Counted from the stretch's first letter, positions 7,273-15,239 are shown. The stretch: 21,322 bases of DNA from an uncultured Acetobacteraceae bacterium (GCA_937930165.1 CALGVL010000292.1:1-21322); one strand, 5' to 3'. Notes: generated by a model from the letters alone, not told the origin. Numbers and translations are program-made.

Positions 7273-8028
7273 ATGAGTGTGGCTGTTCGGGACCAGCGGG
7301 CGCGAAGCAGCGCGCCGACAGCCATGGGTCCGGTTTTGGTCGAGCCCCGGCGCCTGCTGCCGGTGCAGCCTCGCACCATGGTCGAGCAGGCGGCCGAGGC
7401 CATCGTCGCGGCCGCCGCCCGCGGCATCTTCCTGCCCGGCGACCGCTTGGTGGAGGCGGAGATCGCCCGCGACCTCGGCATCAGCCGCGTCCCGGTGCGG
7501 GAGGCGTTGCGGCTGCTGGAGTCCCAGGGCATCGTGGTCAGCACGCCCTACAAGGGCATGCGGCTGATGCAGGTGAGCAATGAGGGCGTGGCCGCGCTGA
7601 TGCGGGTGCGCCTGGCGCTGGAGACCCTGGCGGTGCAGGAGGCGCTGCGCGCCCCCGGCGGGCCGGAGCGCTTCGCCCCGTTGCGCCAGGCCGCGGCGCG
7701 CTATGCGCTGGCGCTGGAGGCCGGCGACCCCGCCCTGACAGTCGCCAGCGACGAGCATTTCCATAGCGAACTCTGCCGCGCCTCCGGCAATGCGCCGCTG
7801 CTGGCGCTATGGCAGAGCCTGGCGCGGCAGCTCGCGGTGATCTGGGGGCTGGCGCAGCGGGGTGGCATCACCGCCACTCCGGCGGAGGAGCACCGGGCGA
7901 TCCTCTCGGCGCTGGAGCAGGGCGACGCCGACGCCGCCATCGCCGCGCTGACCGGCCACATCAACTGGCACCAGGACTACGATTTCGAGGCGGTGCTGGC
8001 GCAGCGGCGCCAGCGCTCGGGCGGCTGA
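7273..8028 (+). CDS. GntR-family transcriptional regulator, FCD subfamily
   Basis: This is a cytoplasmic DNA-binding repressor or activator of 251 aa, a usual size for FadR/FCD regulators. The N-terminal winged helix-turn-helix spans about residues 35-100, with the family signature GDRLVEAEIARDLGISRVPV and REALRLLESQGIV. The all-helical FCD ligand domain spans about 105-240. Its expected metal/ligand residues are Asp160 and His164 (SDEHFHSEL), His207 (EEHRAIL) and His229 (TGHINW). Such regulators usually sense small carboxylates or sugar acids. I chose the ATG at 7273 because GAGGTGAAGGG lies just upstream; an ATG at 7201 has no good ribosome-binding site. It lies upstream of the GGT-like gene in the same direction, so it is the likely local regulator of the cassette. 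Confidence 0.9.
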   Translation: MSVAVRDQRARSSAPTAMGPVLVEPRRLLPVQPRTMVEQAAEAIVAAAARGIFLPGDRLVEAEIARDLGISRVPVREALRLLESQGIVVSTPYKGMRLMQVSNEGVAALMRVRLALETLAVQEALRAPGGPERFAPLRQAAARYALALEAGDPALTVASDEHFHSELCRASGNAPLLALWQSLARQLAVIWGLAQRGGITATPAEEHRAILSALEQGDADAAIAALTGHINWHQDYDFEAVLAQRRQRSGG

Positions 8029-8054
8029 AGCGCGGCCGGGGGTTGCCGGCGGGG

Positions 8055-8075
8055 CGGCATGGCGGAACCATGCCG
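8055..8075 (+). repeat. perfect 8-bp stem-loop between regulator and GGT-like gene
   Basis: CGGCATGG (8055-8062), loop CGGAA, CCATGCCG (8068-8075) form a perfect stem 28 bases before the GGT-like start codon. There is no U-tract. It may be an operator or a leader hairpin; function unproven. Confidence 0.4.
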
Positions 8076-8103
8076 GCCTGCCTGACCACTGAAGGATGCA
8101 CCG

Positions 8104-9687
8104 ATGCCGGTTCCCTTTACCCCCGCCCCGCACACCACCCAGCACTGGGAGATTCGCAAGCCGGCGGCACGCGGCCGGGGCGGCATGGTCGCCTCCCAGG
8201 TCAAGGCGGCAGCCGAGGCCGGCGTGGCGATGCTGGAGGCCGGCGGCACGGCCGCCGATGCCGCAGTCGCCACCGCCTTCGCCCTCGCGGCGCTGGAGCC
8301 CTGGAATAGCGGGCTGGGCGGCATCGGCTTCGCCCAGGTCATGGCGCCGGGCATGGAAACCGGGGAGACTTTCGATTTCGGGCCGGTCGCGCCGGCGCGA
8401 CTCGATCCCGCCGCCTTCCCGCTGACCGGGCGGATGAAGCAGGATCTCTTCCCCTGGCCGGAGGTGGAGGGGGACCGGAACGTCCACGGCCCGCTCTCCT
8501 TCGTCATCCCCTCCGCCGTCGCCGGCTATGCGCTGCTGCATGAGAAGCATGGGCGCCTGCCGCTGAAGGATGTGCTGGCGCCGGCCGTGGCCCTGGCGAA
8601 GCGCGGGCTGCCGCAGGACTGGTACACCACCTTGAAGATCGCGGCCTCCGCCGCCGTGCTGCGGCTCTATCCGGAGAGCGCGCGGATCTACCTGCCGAAC
8701 GGCCTGCCGCCGGTGGCACCCTATCAGGGCACGCCCGGCTTCTTCACCCTCGGCAACCTGCCGGCGACGCTGGAGCGGCTGCAGCAGGCAGGGCTGCGGG
8801 ATTTCTACGAAGGCGAGATCGCGGCGCAGATCGCGCAGGATGTGCGGGAGATGGACGGCGTGCTCTCCGCCGAGGATCTGCGCGGCTGCCGCGCCCGCGT
8901 GCTGCCCGCCATTTCCGTGCCCTGGCGCGGGCGGCGGCTGATGCTGGCCAATGGCCTGACCGCAGCGCCGACCCTGGCCCGCGTGCTGGAGGGGATGACG
9001 GATGCGCCCTATTCCGGCGCGGAGCCCTCGGCGGAATGGTATGCGCAGCTCGCCCGCGTGATGCGCACAGCCTATGCGGAGCGGCTCTCCGGTCTGGGCG
9101 AGGCGGAGCCGCGGGCGGCGGAAAGCTGCACCACCCATCTGACCGCCTGCGACAAGGACGGGATGATGGTGGCGGTGACGACGACGCTGCTCTCCTCCAT
9201 GGGCAGCCGCGTGGTGCTGCCGCGGTCCGGGGTGCTGATGAATAACGGCGTCATGTGGTTCGACCCGCAGCCGGGCACGCCGAATGCCATCGCCCCGGGC
9301 AAGCGGCCGCTGACCAATATGTGCCCAGTGATCGCCGCCAATGACCGGGGGCCGGAGATCGCGGCCGGCGCCTCGGGTGGCCGGCGCATCATGGCGGCAG
9401 TGTTCCAGCTGCTGTCCTTCGTCGCCGATTTCGGCATGGATCCGGAGGTGGCGGCGCATCACCCGCGCATCGACATCTCCGGCCCGCAGGGCGTGACCGC
9501 CGACCGCCGCCTGCCGGAAGCGGTGCTGGCCGCCCTCGCCGCCGATGCCCCGGTGGAGGTGGTGGAGCATGGTGTCATGCCGCTGAATTTCGCCTGCCCG
9601 AACCTGATCCGCCGCGACGCGGAGGGCGGCGTGACCGGCATCAGCGATGCCATGTCGCCCTGGAGCGCGGCGGTGGCGCAGGGCTGA
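8104..9687 (+). CDS. gamma-glutamyltransferase-family Ntn hydrolase, atypical substrate site
   Basis: This is a 527-aa member of the GGT family of self-processing N-terminal-nucleophile hydrolases. The large-subunit start (AARGRGGMVASQVKAAAEAG, MLEAGGTAADAAVATAFAL) and the processing site SCTTHLTACDKDG are clear. The nucleophile after autocleavage would be Thr343, with Thr361 as the supporting Thr. The oxyanion glycines appear as GASGGRRI (Gly425-Gly426). By hand comparison with E. coli GGT, the gamma-glutamyl-binding residues are replaced: Arg114 by Gly93, Asn411 by Leu363, Gln430 by Gly382, Asp433 by Trp385, and Ser462-Ser463 by Thr404-Asn405. There is no signal peptide, so it is probably cytoplasmic, unlike classic periplasmic GGT. 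GAAGGA lies 7 bases before the ATG. It is likely an amidase or acylase on a non-gamma-glutamyl substrate; the substrate is unknown. Confidence 0.82.
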   Translation: MPVPFTPAPHTTQHWEIRKPAARGRGGMVASQVKAAAEAGVAMLEAGGTAADAAVATAFALAALEPWNSGLGGIGFAQVMAPGMETGETFDFGPVAPARLDPAAFPLTGRMKQDLFPWPEVEGDRNVHGPLSFVIPSAVAGYALLHEKHGRLPLKDVLAPAVALAKRGLPQDWYTTLKIAASAAVLRLYPESARIYLPNGLPPVAPYQGTPGFFTLGNLPATLERLQQAGLRDFYEGEIAAQIAQDVREMDGVLSAEDLRGCRARVLPAISVPWRGRRLMLANGLTAAPTLARVLEGMTDAPYSGAEPSAEWYAQLARVMRTAYAERLSGLGEAEPRAAESCTTHLTACDKDGMMVAVTTTLLSSMGSRVVLPRSGVLMNNGVMWFDPQPGTPNAIAPGKRPLTNMCPVIAANDRGPEIAAGASGGRRIMAAVFQLLSFVADFGMDPEVAAHHPRIDISGPQGVTADRRLPEAVLAALAADAPVEVVEHGVMPLNFACPNLIRRDAEGGVTGISDAMSPWSAAVAQG

Positions 9688-9740
9688 CACTTTCGGCGCC
9701 GATGACCACAGGGCCGTATGGCCCGGAGGTCTGCAGGTCG

Positions 9741-9765
9741 CAGGCGGGGTTCAGGGCCCCGCCTG
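9741..9765. terminator. candidate hairpin between convergent genes
   Basis: CAGGCGGGG (9741-9749), a 7-base loop and CCCCGCCTG (9757-9765) form a perfect 9-bp stem. It lies 53 bases past the GGT-like stop and overlaps the final codons and TGA of the convergent deacetylase gene. There is no U-tract on either strand, so termination is only a possibility. Confidence 0.35.
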
Positions 9766-10656
9766 GTCCTTGCAGTATCGCGCCACCTCCTCATGGGTGG
9801 CGAACCAGACGCCGTCATGTCCGCGCATGTACCGCACCAGCCGGTCCAGCAGCGCGATGCGGCTGCGATGGCCGATGATGTGCGGATGCATGGTCAGCAG
9901 GAACAGCCCGCCTTCCGCATAGGCGCCATCGAATTCGGTGCGGAAGATCTCCTCCACTGCCGAGGGCGGGGTGTAGGGCCGCAATGCGCCGGAGCGCAGG
10001 AAGTTGAAATACACCGCATCGTCGCGGATCCATTCCGGCGGCAGCTCCACCACCCCGGTCGGCACGCCGCCATCCACCAACTCATAGGGGTCGTCATCCG
10101 CCATCAGGCTGCTGTCATAGAGCAGGCCGAGTTCCCGGATGATGCCCATGGTGTGGACGGAGAAATCCCAGCTCGCCGTCCGGATGCCGCAGCAGCGGCG
10201 GCCGGCCAGGCGCTCCAGCACAGCGGCGGCGCGCAGCGTCAGCTCGCGCTCCACGCCGGGTGGCAGGGTGGTGTTGGCCTCGTGGATCCAGGAATGGATG
10301 CCGATCTCATGGCCTCCGTCCACGACGGCCCGCACCTCATCCGGATAGAGCAGCGCGGAGACCGCCGGGTAGAAGAAGCTGGCCGGGATGCCGTGGCGGG
10401 CCAGCAGGGCGAGGATGCGCGGCACGCCCTGGCGGTTGCCGTACTGGCCCTGGCTGATCCGCATCGGGCTTGCATCGCCATCGCGCAGCGGGATCGTCTC
10501 GTGATCCGCGTCGAAGGAGAGGGCGACGCAGCAGCGGGCGCCGCCGGGCCAGCCATGCGGGCGCAGGCTGCGGCCGGCGCGGGCGCGGCCGGTGATCCTG
10601 CGCCACTCGGCCTCGGACCATTCCCAGGGTTGCCGTTTCGACTCGTCCGGCGTCAT
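9751..10656 (-). CDS. polysaccharide deacetylase-family hydrolase (HpPgdA/PuuE-like NodB fold)
   Basis: This is a 301-aa cytoplasmic NodB-fold metal hydrolase. The catalytic motif SFDAD (47-51) supplies the probable base Asp49 and metal ligand Asp51. GHEIGIHSWIHE (115-126) supplies His121 and His125. QYGNRQGVPRIL (71-82) and the late LTMHPHIIGHRSRI are typical of the subgroup with H. pylori PgdA and PuuE-type allantoinase, rather than secreted chitin deacetylases. No signal peptide is seen, so a small-molecule amide or ring substrate is more likely than a cell-wall polymer. I chose the ATG at 10656 because CGGGAG lies 9 bases upstream; an in-frame ATG ten codons earlier (10686) lacks this. 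It is divergent from the amidase gene, 65 bases apart, and convergent with the GGT-like gene, suggesting shared use in one pathway. Confidence 0.82.
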   Translation of the reverse strand: MTPDESKRQPWEWSEAEWRRITGRARAGRSLRPHGWPGGARCCVALSFDADHETIPLRDGDASPMRISQGQYGNRQGVPRILALLARHGIPASFFYPAVSALLYPDEVRAVVDGGHEIGIHSWIHEANTTLPPGVERELTLRAAAVLERLAGRRCCGIRTASWDFSVHTMGIIRELGLLYDSSLMADDDPYELVDGGVPTGVVELPPEWIRDDAVYFNFLRSGALRPYTPPSAVEEIFRTEFDGAYAEGGLFLLTMHPHIIGHRSRIALLDRLVRYMRGHDGVWFATHEEVARYCKDQAGP

Positions 10657-10721
10657 GGGGTTCCGCTCCCGTGCTTGTGGGACCATGCTGCGCCTTGTGA
10701 ACGCCTGACCGGAAGAGCGAG

Positions 10722-12140
10722 ATGACCCCGACCGACCCCGCCCTGATGTCCGCCGAGACGCTGCTCGGCCTCTATGCTCGCCGCGCCCTCTCTCCGGTGG
10801 AGGTGCTGAAGGCCGTCATGGAGCGGGTGGCGCTCTACAACCCCTGGGTGAACGCCTTCGCTGCCCTGAACCCGCGCGCGGTGGTCGCGGCCGGGGAGAG
10901 CGAGGCGCGCTGGATGGCCGGGCGGCCGATGGGGCTGCTGGACGGGGTGCCGGCCACGGTGAAGGATCTGCTGAATCTTTCCGGCTTCCCGACCCGGCGC
11001 GGCAGCAAGACCACCTCGGCCGAGCCGGTGGCCGAGGATGCGCCGGCGGTGATGGGGCTGAAGCAGGCCGGCGCCGTCATCCTGGGCAAGACCACCACCA
11101 CGGAATTCGGCTGGAAGTCGCCCGGCGACTGCCCGCTGCACGGCATCACCCGCAATCCCTGGAACCGGCAGCGGACGCCGGGCGGCTCCAGCAGCGGCGC
11201 CGGCGCGGCGGGGGCGGCCTGTTTCGGGCCGCTGCATATCGGCACGGATGCGGGCGGCTCCATCCGCATCCCGGCGGCCTTCTGCGGGCTGGTGGGGGTG
11301 AAGCCCTCCTTCGGCCGCATCCCGCAATGGCCGCTCGGCGCCTTCGCCAATGTCGCCTGCGCCGGGCCGATGACGCGCACGGTGCGGGACGCGGCGCTGA
11401 TGATGTCCGCCATGGCGCGGCACGACCTGCGCGACCCCTTCTGCCTGCCGGACGAGCCGCAGGACTGGCGCCGGGGCATCGAGGAGGGCGTCGCCGGCCT
11501 GCGGGTGGCGGTGGTGAAGCGCCTGGGCTTCGAGCCGCCGCTCGACGCCGATGGACACGCTGCCCTGATGGGCGCCGCCAAGCTGCTGGAGGAGCAGGGT
11601 GCGATCGTCGAGGAGGCCGATCCGAACCTGCCCGACACTCGCGCCATCTTCGGCCGCGTCTGGGGCGTGGCGCTGGCGCGCCTGGTCGCCACCACGCCGC
11701 CCGAGAAGCGCGAGCTGCTGGACAAGGGGCTGCAGGAGGTGGCGGAGCGCGAGGGCGGGATGTCCGCCGTGGACTTCCTCGGCGCCGAGGCGCTGCGGAT
11801 CGATGCGGCGCATGCCATGGCCCGCTTCCACCAGCGCTACGACATCCTGTTGACCGCGGCGACCCCGACCGCCGCCTTCGCCGCCGACCAGCCGACGATC
11901 CGCCCGACCGAGGCGCTGTGGCGCGACTGGGCGCCCTGGACCTTTGCCTTCAACCTGACCCGCCAGCCCGCGATCAGCGTGCCGGTCGGGCTGGACGAGG
12001 AAGGCATGCCGCGCGCGGTGCAGGTGGCGGCGGCGCTCTACCGCGACGACCTGGCCTTCCGTGCCGCGCGGGCGCTGGAGCGCGCGGCGGAACTGCCGGC
12101 CGGAGCCCCGATCCATGCCCCCCTGGCCAATCCGGCTTGA
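10722..12140 (+). CDS. amidase, amidase-signature family
   Basis: This is a 472-aa amidase-signature hydrolase that cleaves a C-N amide bond, releasing ammonia or an amine. The Ser-cisSer-Lys triad is visible: Lys81 in GVPATVKDLL, the Ser156-158 cluster in TPGGSSSGAGAA, and nucleophile Ser180 in GTDAGGSIRIPAAFCG. The C-terminal half has the usual ILLTAATPTAAF and AFNLTRQPAISVPVG segments. No signal peptide is present. GGAAGAG precedes the ATG at 10722. It starts a tight plus-strand group: the FAH-fold gene follows after 42 bases. Resemblance to GatA is expected, but no gatB or gatC is nearby and the substrate segments differ, so a catabolic amidase is the better call. Confidence 0.88.
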   Translation: MTPTDPALMSAETLLGLYARRALSPVEVLKAVMERVALYNPWVNAFAALNPRAVVAAGESEARWMAGRPMGLLDGVPATVKDLLNLSGFPTRRGSKTTSAEPVAEDAPAVMGLKQAGAVILGKTTTTEFGWKSPGDCPLHGITRNPWNRQRTPGGSSSGAGAAGAACFGPLHIGTDAGGSIRIPAAFCGLVGVKPSFGRIPQWPLGAFANVACAGPMTRTVRDAALMMSAMARHDLRDPFCLPDEPQDWRRGIEEGVAGLRVAVVKRLGFEPPLDADGHAALMGAAKLLEEQGAIVEEADPNLPDTRAIFGRVWGVALARLVATTPPEKRELLDKGLQEVAEREGGMSAVDFLGAEALRIDAAHAMARFHQRYDILLTAATPTAAFAADQPTIRPTEALWRDWAPWTFAFNLTRQPAISVPVGLDEEGMPRAVQVAAALYRDDLAFRAARALERAAELPAGAPIHAPLANPA

Positions 12141-12182
12141 GCCTGTATTTCTGCGCCACGAACGAGTTCCGGGAGAAAGCCG

Positions 12183-13067
12183 ATGCGGCTGGTGACCTTC
12201 AGACAGGGCGACGCCCTGGCCACGCGGATCGGGGCCTTGCGGGAGGATGGAGCGGTGCTCGACCTCGCCGGCGCCGACCGCGCGCTGGAGGGCGGCTCCA
12301 TGGCGGCGCTGATCGCGGGTGGCGAGGCCATGCTGCGCCATGCCCGCGCCGCCGCGGCGAAGGCGCCGGTCGTGGAGAGGGCCAGGCTGCTCGCGCCGAT
12401 TCCCCGCCCCGCGAAGAACATCTTCTGCGTCGGCAAGAACTACCACGAGCATGCCAAGGAATTCGCTGGCTCCGGCTTCGACGCCTCGGCGAAGGAGGTG
12501 GTGCCGGAAGCGCCGGTCGTCTTCACCAAGCCGCCCACCAGCGTCAGCGGGCCGGGGGATGCCATCCCCTCGCATCTCGATCCGACCAATTCGGTGGATT
12601 ATGAGGGCGAGCTGGCGGTGGTGATCGGCAAGGCCGGGCGCGGCATCCGCAAGGCGGAGGCGCTGTCGCATGTCTTCGGCTATACCATCGTCAACGACGT
12701 CACCGCCCGGACCACGCAGCACAGGCACCGGCAATGGGTCCTGGGCAAGGGCATCGACGGCTTCTGCCCGATGGGCCCGGCCATCCTCACCGCGGATGAG
12801 GTGCCGGATCCGGCGAAGCTGCGCCTGACCACCTGGGTGAATGGCGAGATGCGACAGGATGCCTCGGTCGCCGACCTGATCTTCGACATCCCGACCCTGA
12901 TCGAGACGATCAGCGCCGGCATCACGCTGGAGCCGGGCGACATCATCGCCACCGGCACCCCGGCCGGCGTCGGCATCGGGTTCAACCCGCCGAAATTCCT
13001 GAAGCCCGGCGATGTGGTGCGCATCGAGGTGCCGGGCATCGGCGTGCTGGAGAACAAGGTGGCATGA
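12183..13067 (+). CDS. fumarylacetoacetate hydrolase-fold family protein
   Basis: This is a 294-aa FAH-superfamily hydrolase, decarboxylase or isomerase. The N-terminal regulatory-like domain is followed by the catalytic core from about residue 78 (KNIFCVGKNYHEHAKEF, with the probable catalytic His90-Glu93 pair). The Mg-binding triad is Glu141 and Glu143 in VDYEGELAVVIGK and Asp172 in VNDVTARTTQH. LGKGIDGFCPMGP, TLEPGDIIATGTPAGVG and LKPGDVVRIEVPGIG are family hallmarks. Such enzymes act on 2-oxo or diketo acids, for example acylpyruvates, ring-cleavage products and ureidoglycolate-type compounds. GGGAG lies upstream of the ATG at 12183. Its last codons overlap the next gene by 4 bases (ATGA). 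Confidence 0.88.
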   Translation: MRLVTFRQGDALATRIGALREDGAVLDLAGADRALEGGSMAALIAGGEAMLRHARAAAAKAPVVERARLLAPIPRPAKNIFCVGKNYHEHAKEFAGSGFDASAKEVVPEAPVVFTKPPTSVSGPGDAIPSHLDPTNSVDYEGELAVVIGKAGRGIRKAEALSHVFGYTIVNDVTARTTQHRHRQWVLGKGIDGFCPMGPAILTADEVPDPAKLRLTTWVNGEMRQDASVADLIFDIPTLIETISAGITLEPGDIIATGTPAGVGIGFNPPKFLKPGDVVRIEVPGIGVLENKVA

Positions 13068-14038
13068 AGCGTCGTGATCTCCTGGGCGCTGCCGGCGCCC
13101 TCGCCCTCGCCCCGGCCGCGCAGGCCCAGAACGCGGAATTCCCGAACCGCGCCGTCTCCATGGTGGTTGCCTTCCCGCCTGGCGGGCAGGCGGATGTGGT
13201 TGCGCGCCCCGTCGCCTCGGCGCTGGAGCGGCACTGGAAGCAGCCGGTTCCGGTGGTGAACCGCGCCGGCGCCGCGGGCGAGATCGGCAATGCCGCCGTC
13301 GCCCGCGCGACGCCGGATGGCTATACGGTGCTGATGGCGCTCTCCTCCCTGGCCATCCTGCCGGAGGCGGCGCGCCTCTTCGGCCGGCAGCCGGCCTATG
13401 AGCTGGACCAGTTGGCGCCGATCGCGCTCTTCACCGCCGATCCGACTCTGCTGGTGGTGCAATCCTCCTCGCCCTGGAAGACGCTGGAGGAATTCATCGC
13501 CGATGCGAAGGCGCGCCCGGGGGCGATCAGCTATTCCTCCTCCGGCAATTACTCGGCGCTGCATGTGCCGATGGCGATGCTGACCACCGCCGCCGGTATC
13601 GAGCTGCTGCACGTGCCCTTCCAGGGTGGCGCCCCGGCGCTGACCGCGCTGCTCGGCGGCCAGGTGCAGGCGCTGGCCACCGGCCCCGGCCCGGCCGCCA
13701 CGCATATCCGCGAGGGCAGGCTGCGCGCCCTTGCCTGCTGGGGTGCGAAGCGCCTGCCGGACTTCCCGGAGGTGCCGACCCTGATCGAGAAGGGATTCCC
13801 GGAGGCCGAATTCTACATCTGGGCCGGCGTCTTCGCGCCCGCCGGCACGCCGCCGGCGGTGCAGGAGGCGCTGCGCAAGGGCATGGCGGCGGTCGCCGCG
13901 AATCCCGAGCTGAGGCGCGCCCTGGCGGCCTCGGGCAACACTTTGGACTACCGCGACGGCGAGGCCTTCCAGCGCTTCTTCCGTGAGGACAGCGCCCGGC
14001 TGCAACGCGCGGTGCAGCGCATCGGCAAGGTCGAGTAG
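13064..14038 (+). CDS. Bug/TctC-family tripartite tricarboxylate transporter substrate-binding protein
   Basis: This is a 324-aa periplasmic binding protein. The N-terminus MKRRDLLGAAGALALAP looks like a Tat-type export signal with probable cleavage after AQA at about residue 21. The mature start EFPNRAVSMVVAFPPGGQAD is the typical Bug-fold opening, and YSSSGNYSALHVPMAMLTTAAG-like and VPFQGGAPALTALLGGQVQ-like segments (centred at about residues 160 and 190) are characteristic. Bug proteins bind carboxylates, amino acids or aromatic acids. No TctA or TctB membrane partner is encoded in the window, so it is an orphan here, as is common for expanded Bug families. It overlaps the FAH gene by 4 bases and precedes the M20 gene by 13, so it belongs to the same operon and probably captures the pathway substrate. 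Confidence 0.9.
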   Translation: MKRRDLLGAAGALALAPAAQAQNAEFPNRAVSMVVAFPPGGQADVVARPVASALERHWKQPVPVVNRAGAAGEIGNAAVARATPDGYTVLMALSSLAILPEAARLFGRQPAYELDQLAPIALFTADPTLLVVQSSSPWKTLEEFIADAKARPGAISYSSSGNYSALHVPMAMLTTAAGIELLHVPFQGGAPALTALLGGQVQALATGPGPAATHIREGRLRALACWGAKRLPDFPEVPTLIEKGFPEAEFYIWAGVFAPAGTPPAVQEALRKGMAAVAANPELRRALAASGNTLDYRDGEAFQRFFREDSARLQRAVQRIGKVE

Positions 14039-14051
14039 GGGGAGAACGCAC

Positions 14052-15239
14052 ATGACCGGCGAGAGCATCGAGGCCAAGATCACCGCCTGGCTCGCCACCC
14101 AGCAGGACGCGATGATCGCGGCGCTGCGGGAGATGGTGAACACCGATGGCGGCAGCTACGACAAGGCGGGCGTCGATGCCGTCGGCGCGCAGATCCGGCG
14201 CTTCTGCGAGCAGCATGGCATCCCGGTGGAGGTCGTGCCGCGGGAGAAGTACGGCGACTGCCTGAAGGCGCGGGTGGAGGGCGGCGAGGCCCTGAACAGC
14301 GGCAACCAGAAGCGCAACATCGTGCTGATGGGGCACCGCGACACGGTCTTCCCGAAGGGCGAGCCCGAACGCCGCCCCTTCCGCATCGAGAACGGCATCG
14401 CCTATGGCCCCGGCGTCGCCGACATGAAGGCCGGGCTGGTGATGAACATGTTCGTCCTGGCGGCCTTCAAGAAATTCGGCGGCGCCCCCGGCCCGCTGCT
14501 CGGCCTCTTCACCGGCGACGAGGAGATCGGCAGCCCGGAAGGCCGCGAGGTGATCGAGGCGACGGCGCGCGAAGCCCGCGTGGTCTTCAATTCCGAGCCG
14601 GGGCGGCCCTCCGGCGGGGTGGTGACCGGGCGCAAGGGCGGCGTCTTCTCGGTCTTCGAGATCGAGGGCAAGGCGGCCCATTCCGGCGGCAATTTCGAGG
14701 CCGGGATCAGCGCCATCGAGGAGCTGGCGCGCAAGGTCCAGGCGATCCACGCCCTGACCGACCTGAAGCGCGGCATCACCCTGAATGTCGGCCTGGTCAG
14801 CGGCGGGCAGAGCGTGAACACGGTGGCGCCCTACGCGCAGGGGCAGATCGACCTGCGCTATGTCGAGCCCGCCGACCGCGACGAGATCATGGGCAAGATC
14901 CATGAGATCATCGCCCGCAGCTTCGTGCCGGGAACGAAGGCGAAGCTGACCATCCGCGGCGAGTTCCTGCCCCTGACCCAGTCCCCCGCCAGCGCGAAGC
15001 TGTTCGATGCCTACCGGGAGGCGGCCAGCGAGAGCGGCATGGAGATCCGCGGCGAGTTCTCCGGCGGCTGCGCCGATTCCGGCTTCACCGCTGCGGTCGG
15101 CGCGCCGACCATTTGCGCCGTCGGGCCGGTGGGCGGCAAGGCGCACAGTCCGGAGGAGTATCTGGAGGTCGCCACCATGGTGCCGCGCGCCCAGGCCATG
15201 GCGCGGGCGATCCTGCGGCTGGATCGGGCCGGGCTGTAG
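14052..15239 (+). CDS. M20-family metallopeptidase, carboxypeptidase G2-like
   Basis: This is a 395-aa di-zinc amidohydrolase/peptidase. The metal and catalytic residues are His95 and Asp97 in LMGHRDTVFP, bridging Asp124 in GPGVADMKAG, catalytic Glu157 and ligand Glu158 in FTGDEEIGS, Glu182 in FNSEPGRP, and His365 in GGKAHSPEEYLE. The lid/dimerisation domain spans about 190-305 and includes GKAAHSGGNFEAG. The arrangement resembles glutamate carboxypeptidase CPG2 and ArgE/DapE relatives. It lacks a signal peptide, so it acts in the cytoplasm, removing an acyl or amino-acid group from an amide. I chose the ATG at 14052 because GGGGGAG lies just upstream; earlier in-frame starts lie inside the Bug gene. 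It is last in the amidase-FAH-Bug-M20 group. Confidence 0.88.
   Translation: MTGESIEAKITAWLATQQDAMIAALREMVNTDGGSYDKAGVDAVGAQIRRFCEQHGIPVEVVPREKYGDCLKARVEGGEALNSGNQKRNIVLMGHRDTVFPKGEPERRPFRIENGIAYGPGVADMKAGLVMNMFVLAAFKKFGGAPGPLLGLFTGDEEIGSPEGREVIEATAREARVVFNSEPGRPSGGVVTGRKGGVFSVFEIEGKAAHSGGNFEAGISAIEELARKVQAIHALTDLKRGITLNVGLVSGGQSVNTVAPYAQGQIDLRYVEPADRDEIMGKIHEIIARSFVPGTKAKLTIRGEFLPLTQSPASAKLFDAYREAASESGMEIRGEFSGGCADSGFTAAVGAPTICAVGPVGGKAHSPEEYLEVATMVPRAQAMARAILRLDRAGL

Noticed and set aside
6927..7544. Upstream in-frame extension of the thioesterase gene giving a 354-aa protein
   Set aside because: The hotdog domain starts right after the ATG at 6926, which has a good Shine-Dalgarno; the extension overlaps the divergent regulator and has no domain.
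7807..9690. Long antisense frame opposite the GGT-like gene (627 codons), with similar ones at 62-1018, 2765-4258, 10653-12734 and 13527-15479
   Set aside because: All mirror well-supported genes, have Arg/His/Gln/Gly-rich translations and lack domain motifs.
10722..12140. Amidase gene as the glutamyl-tRNA amidotransferase subunit GatA
   Set aside because: It shares the amidase signature only; no gatB or gatC is nearby and the setting is a catabolic operon.
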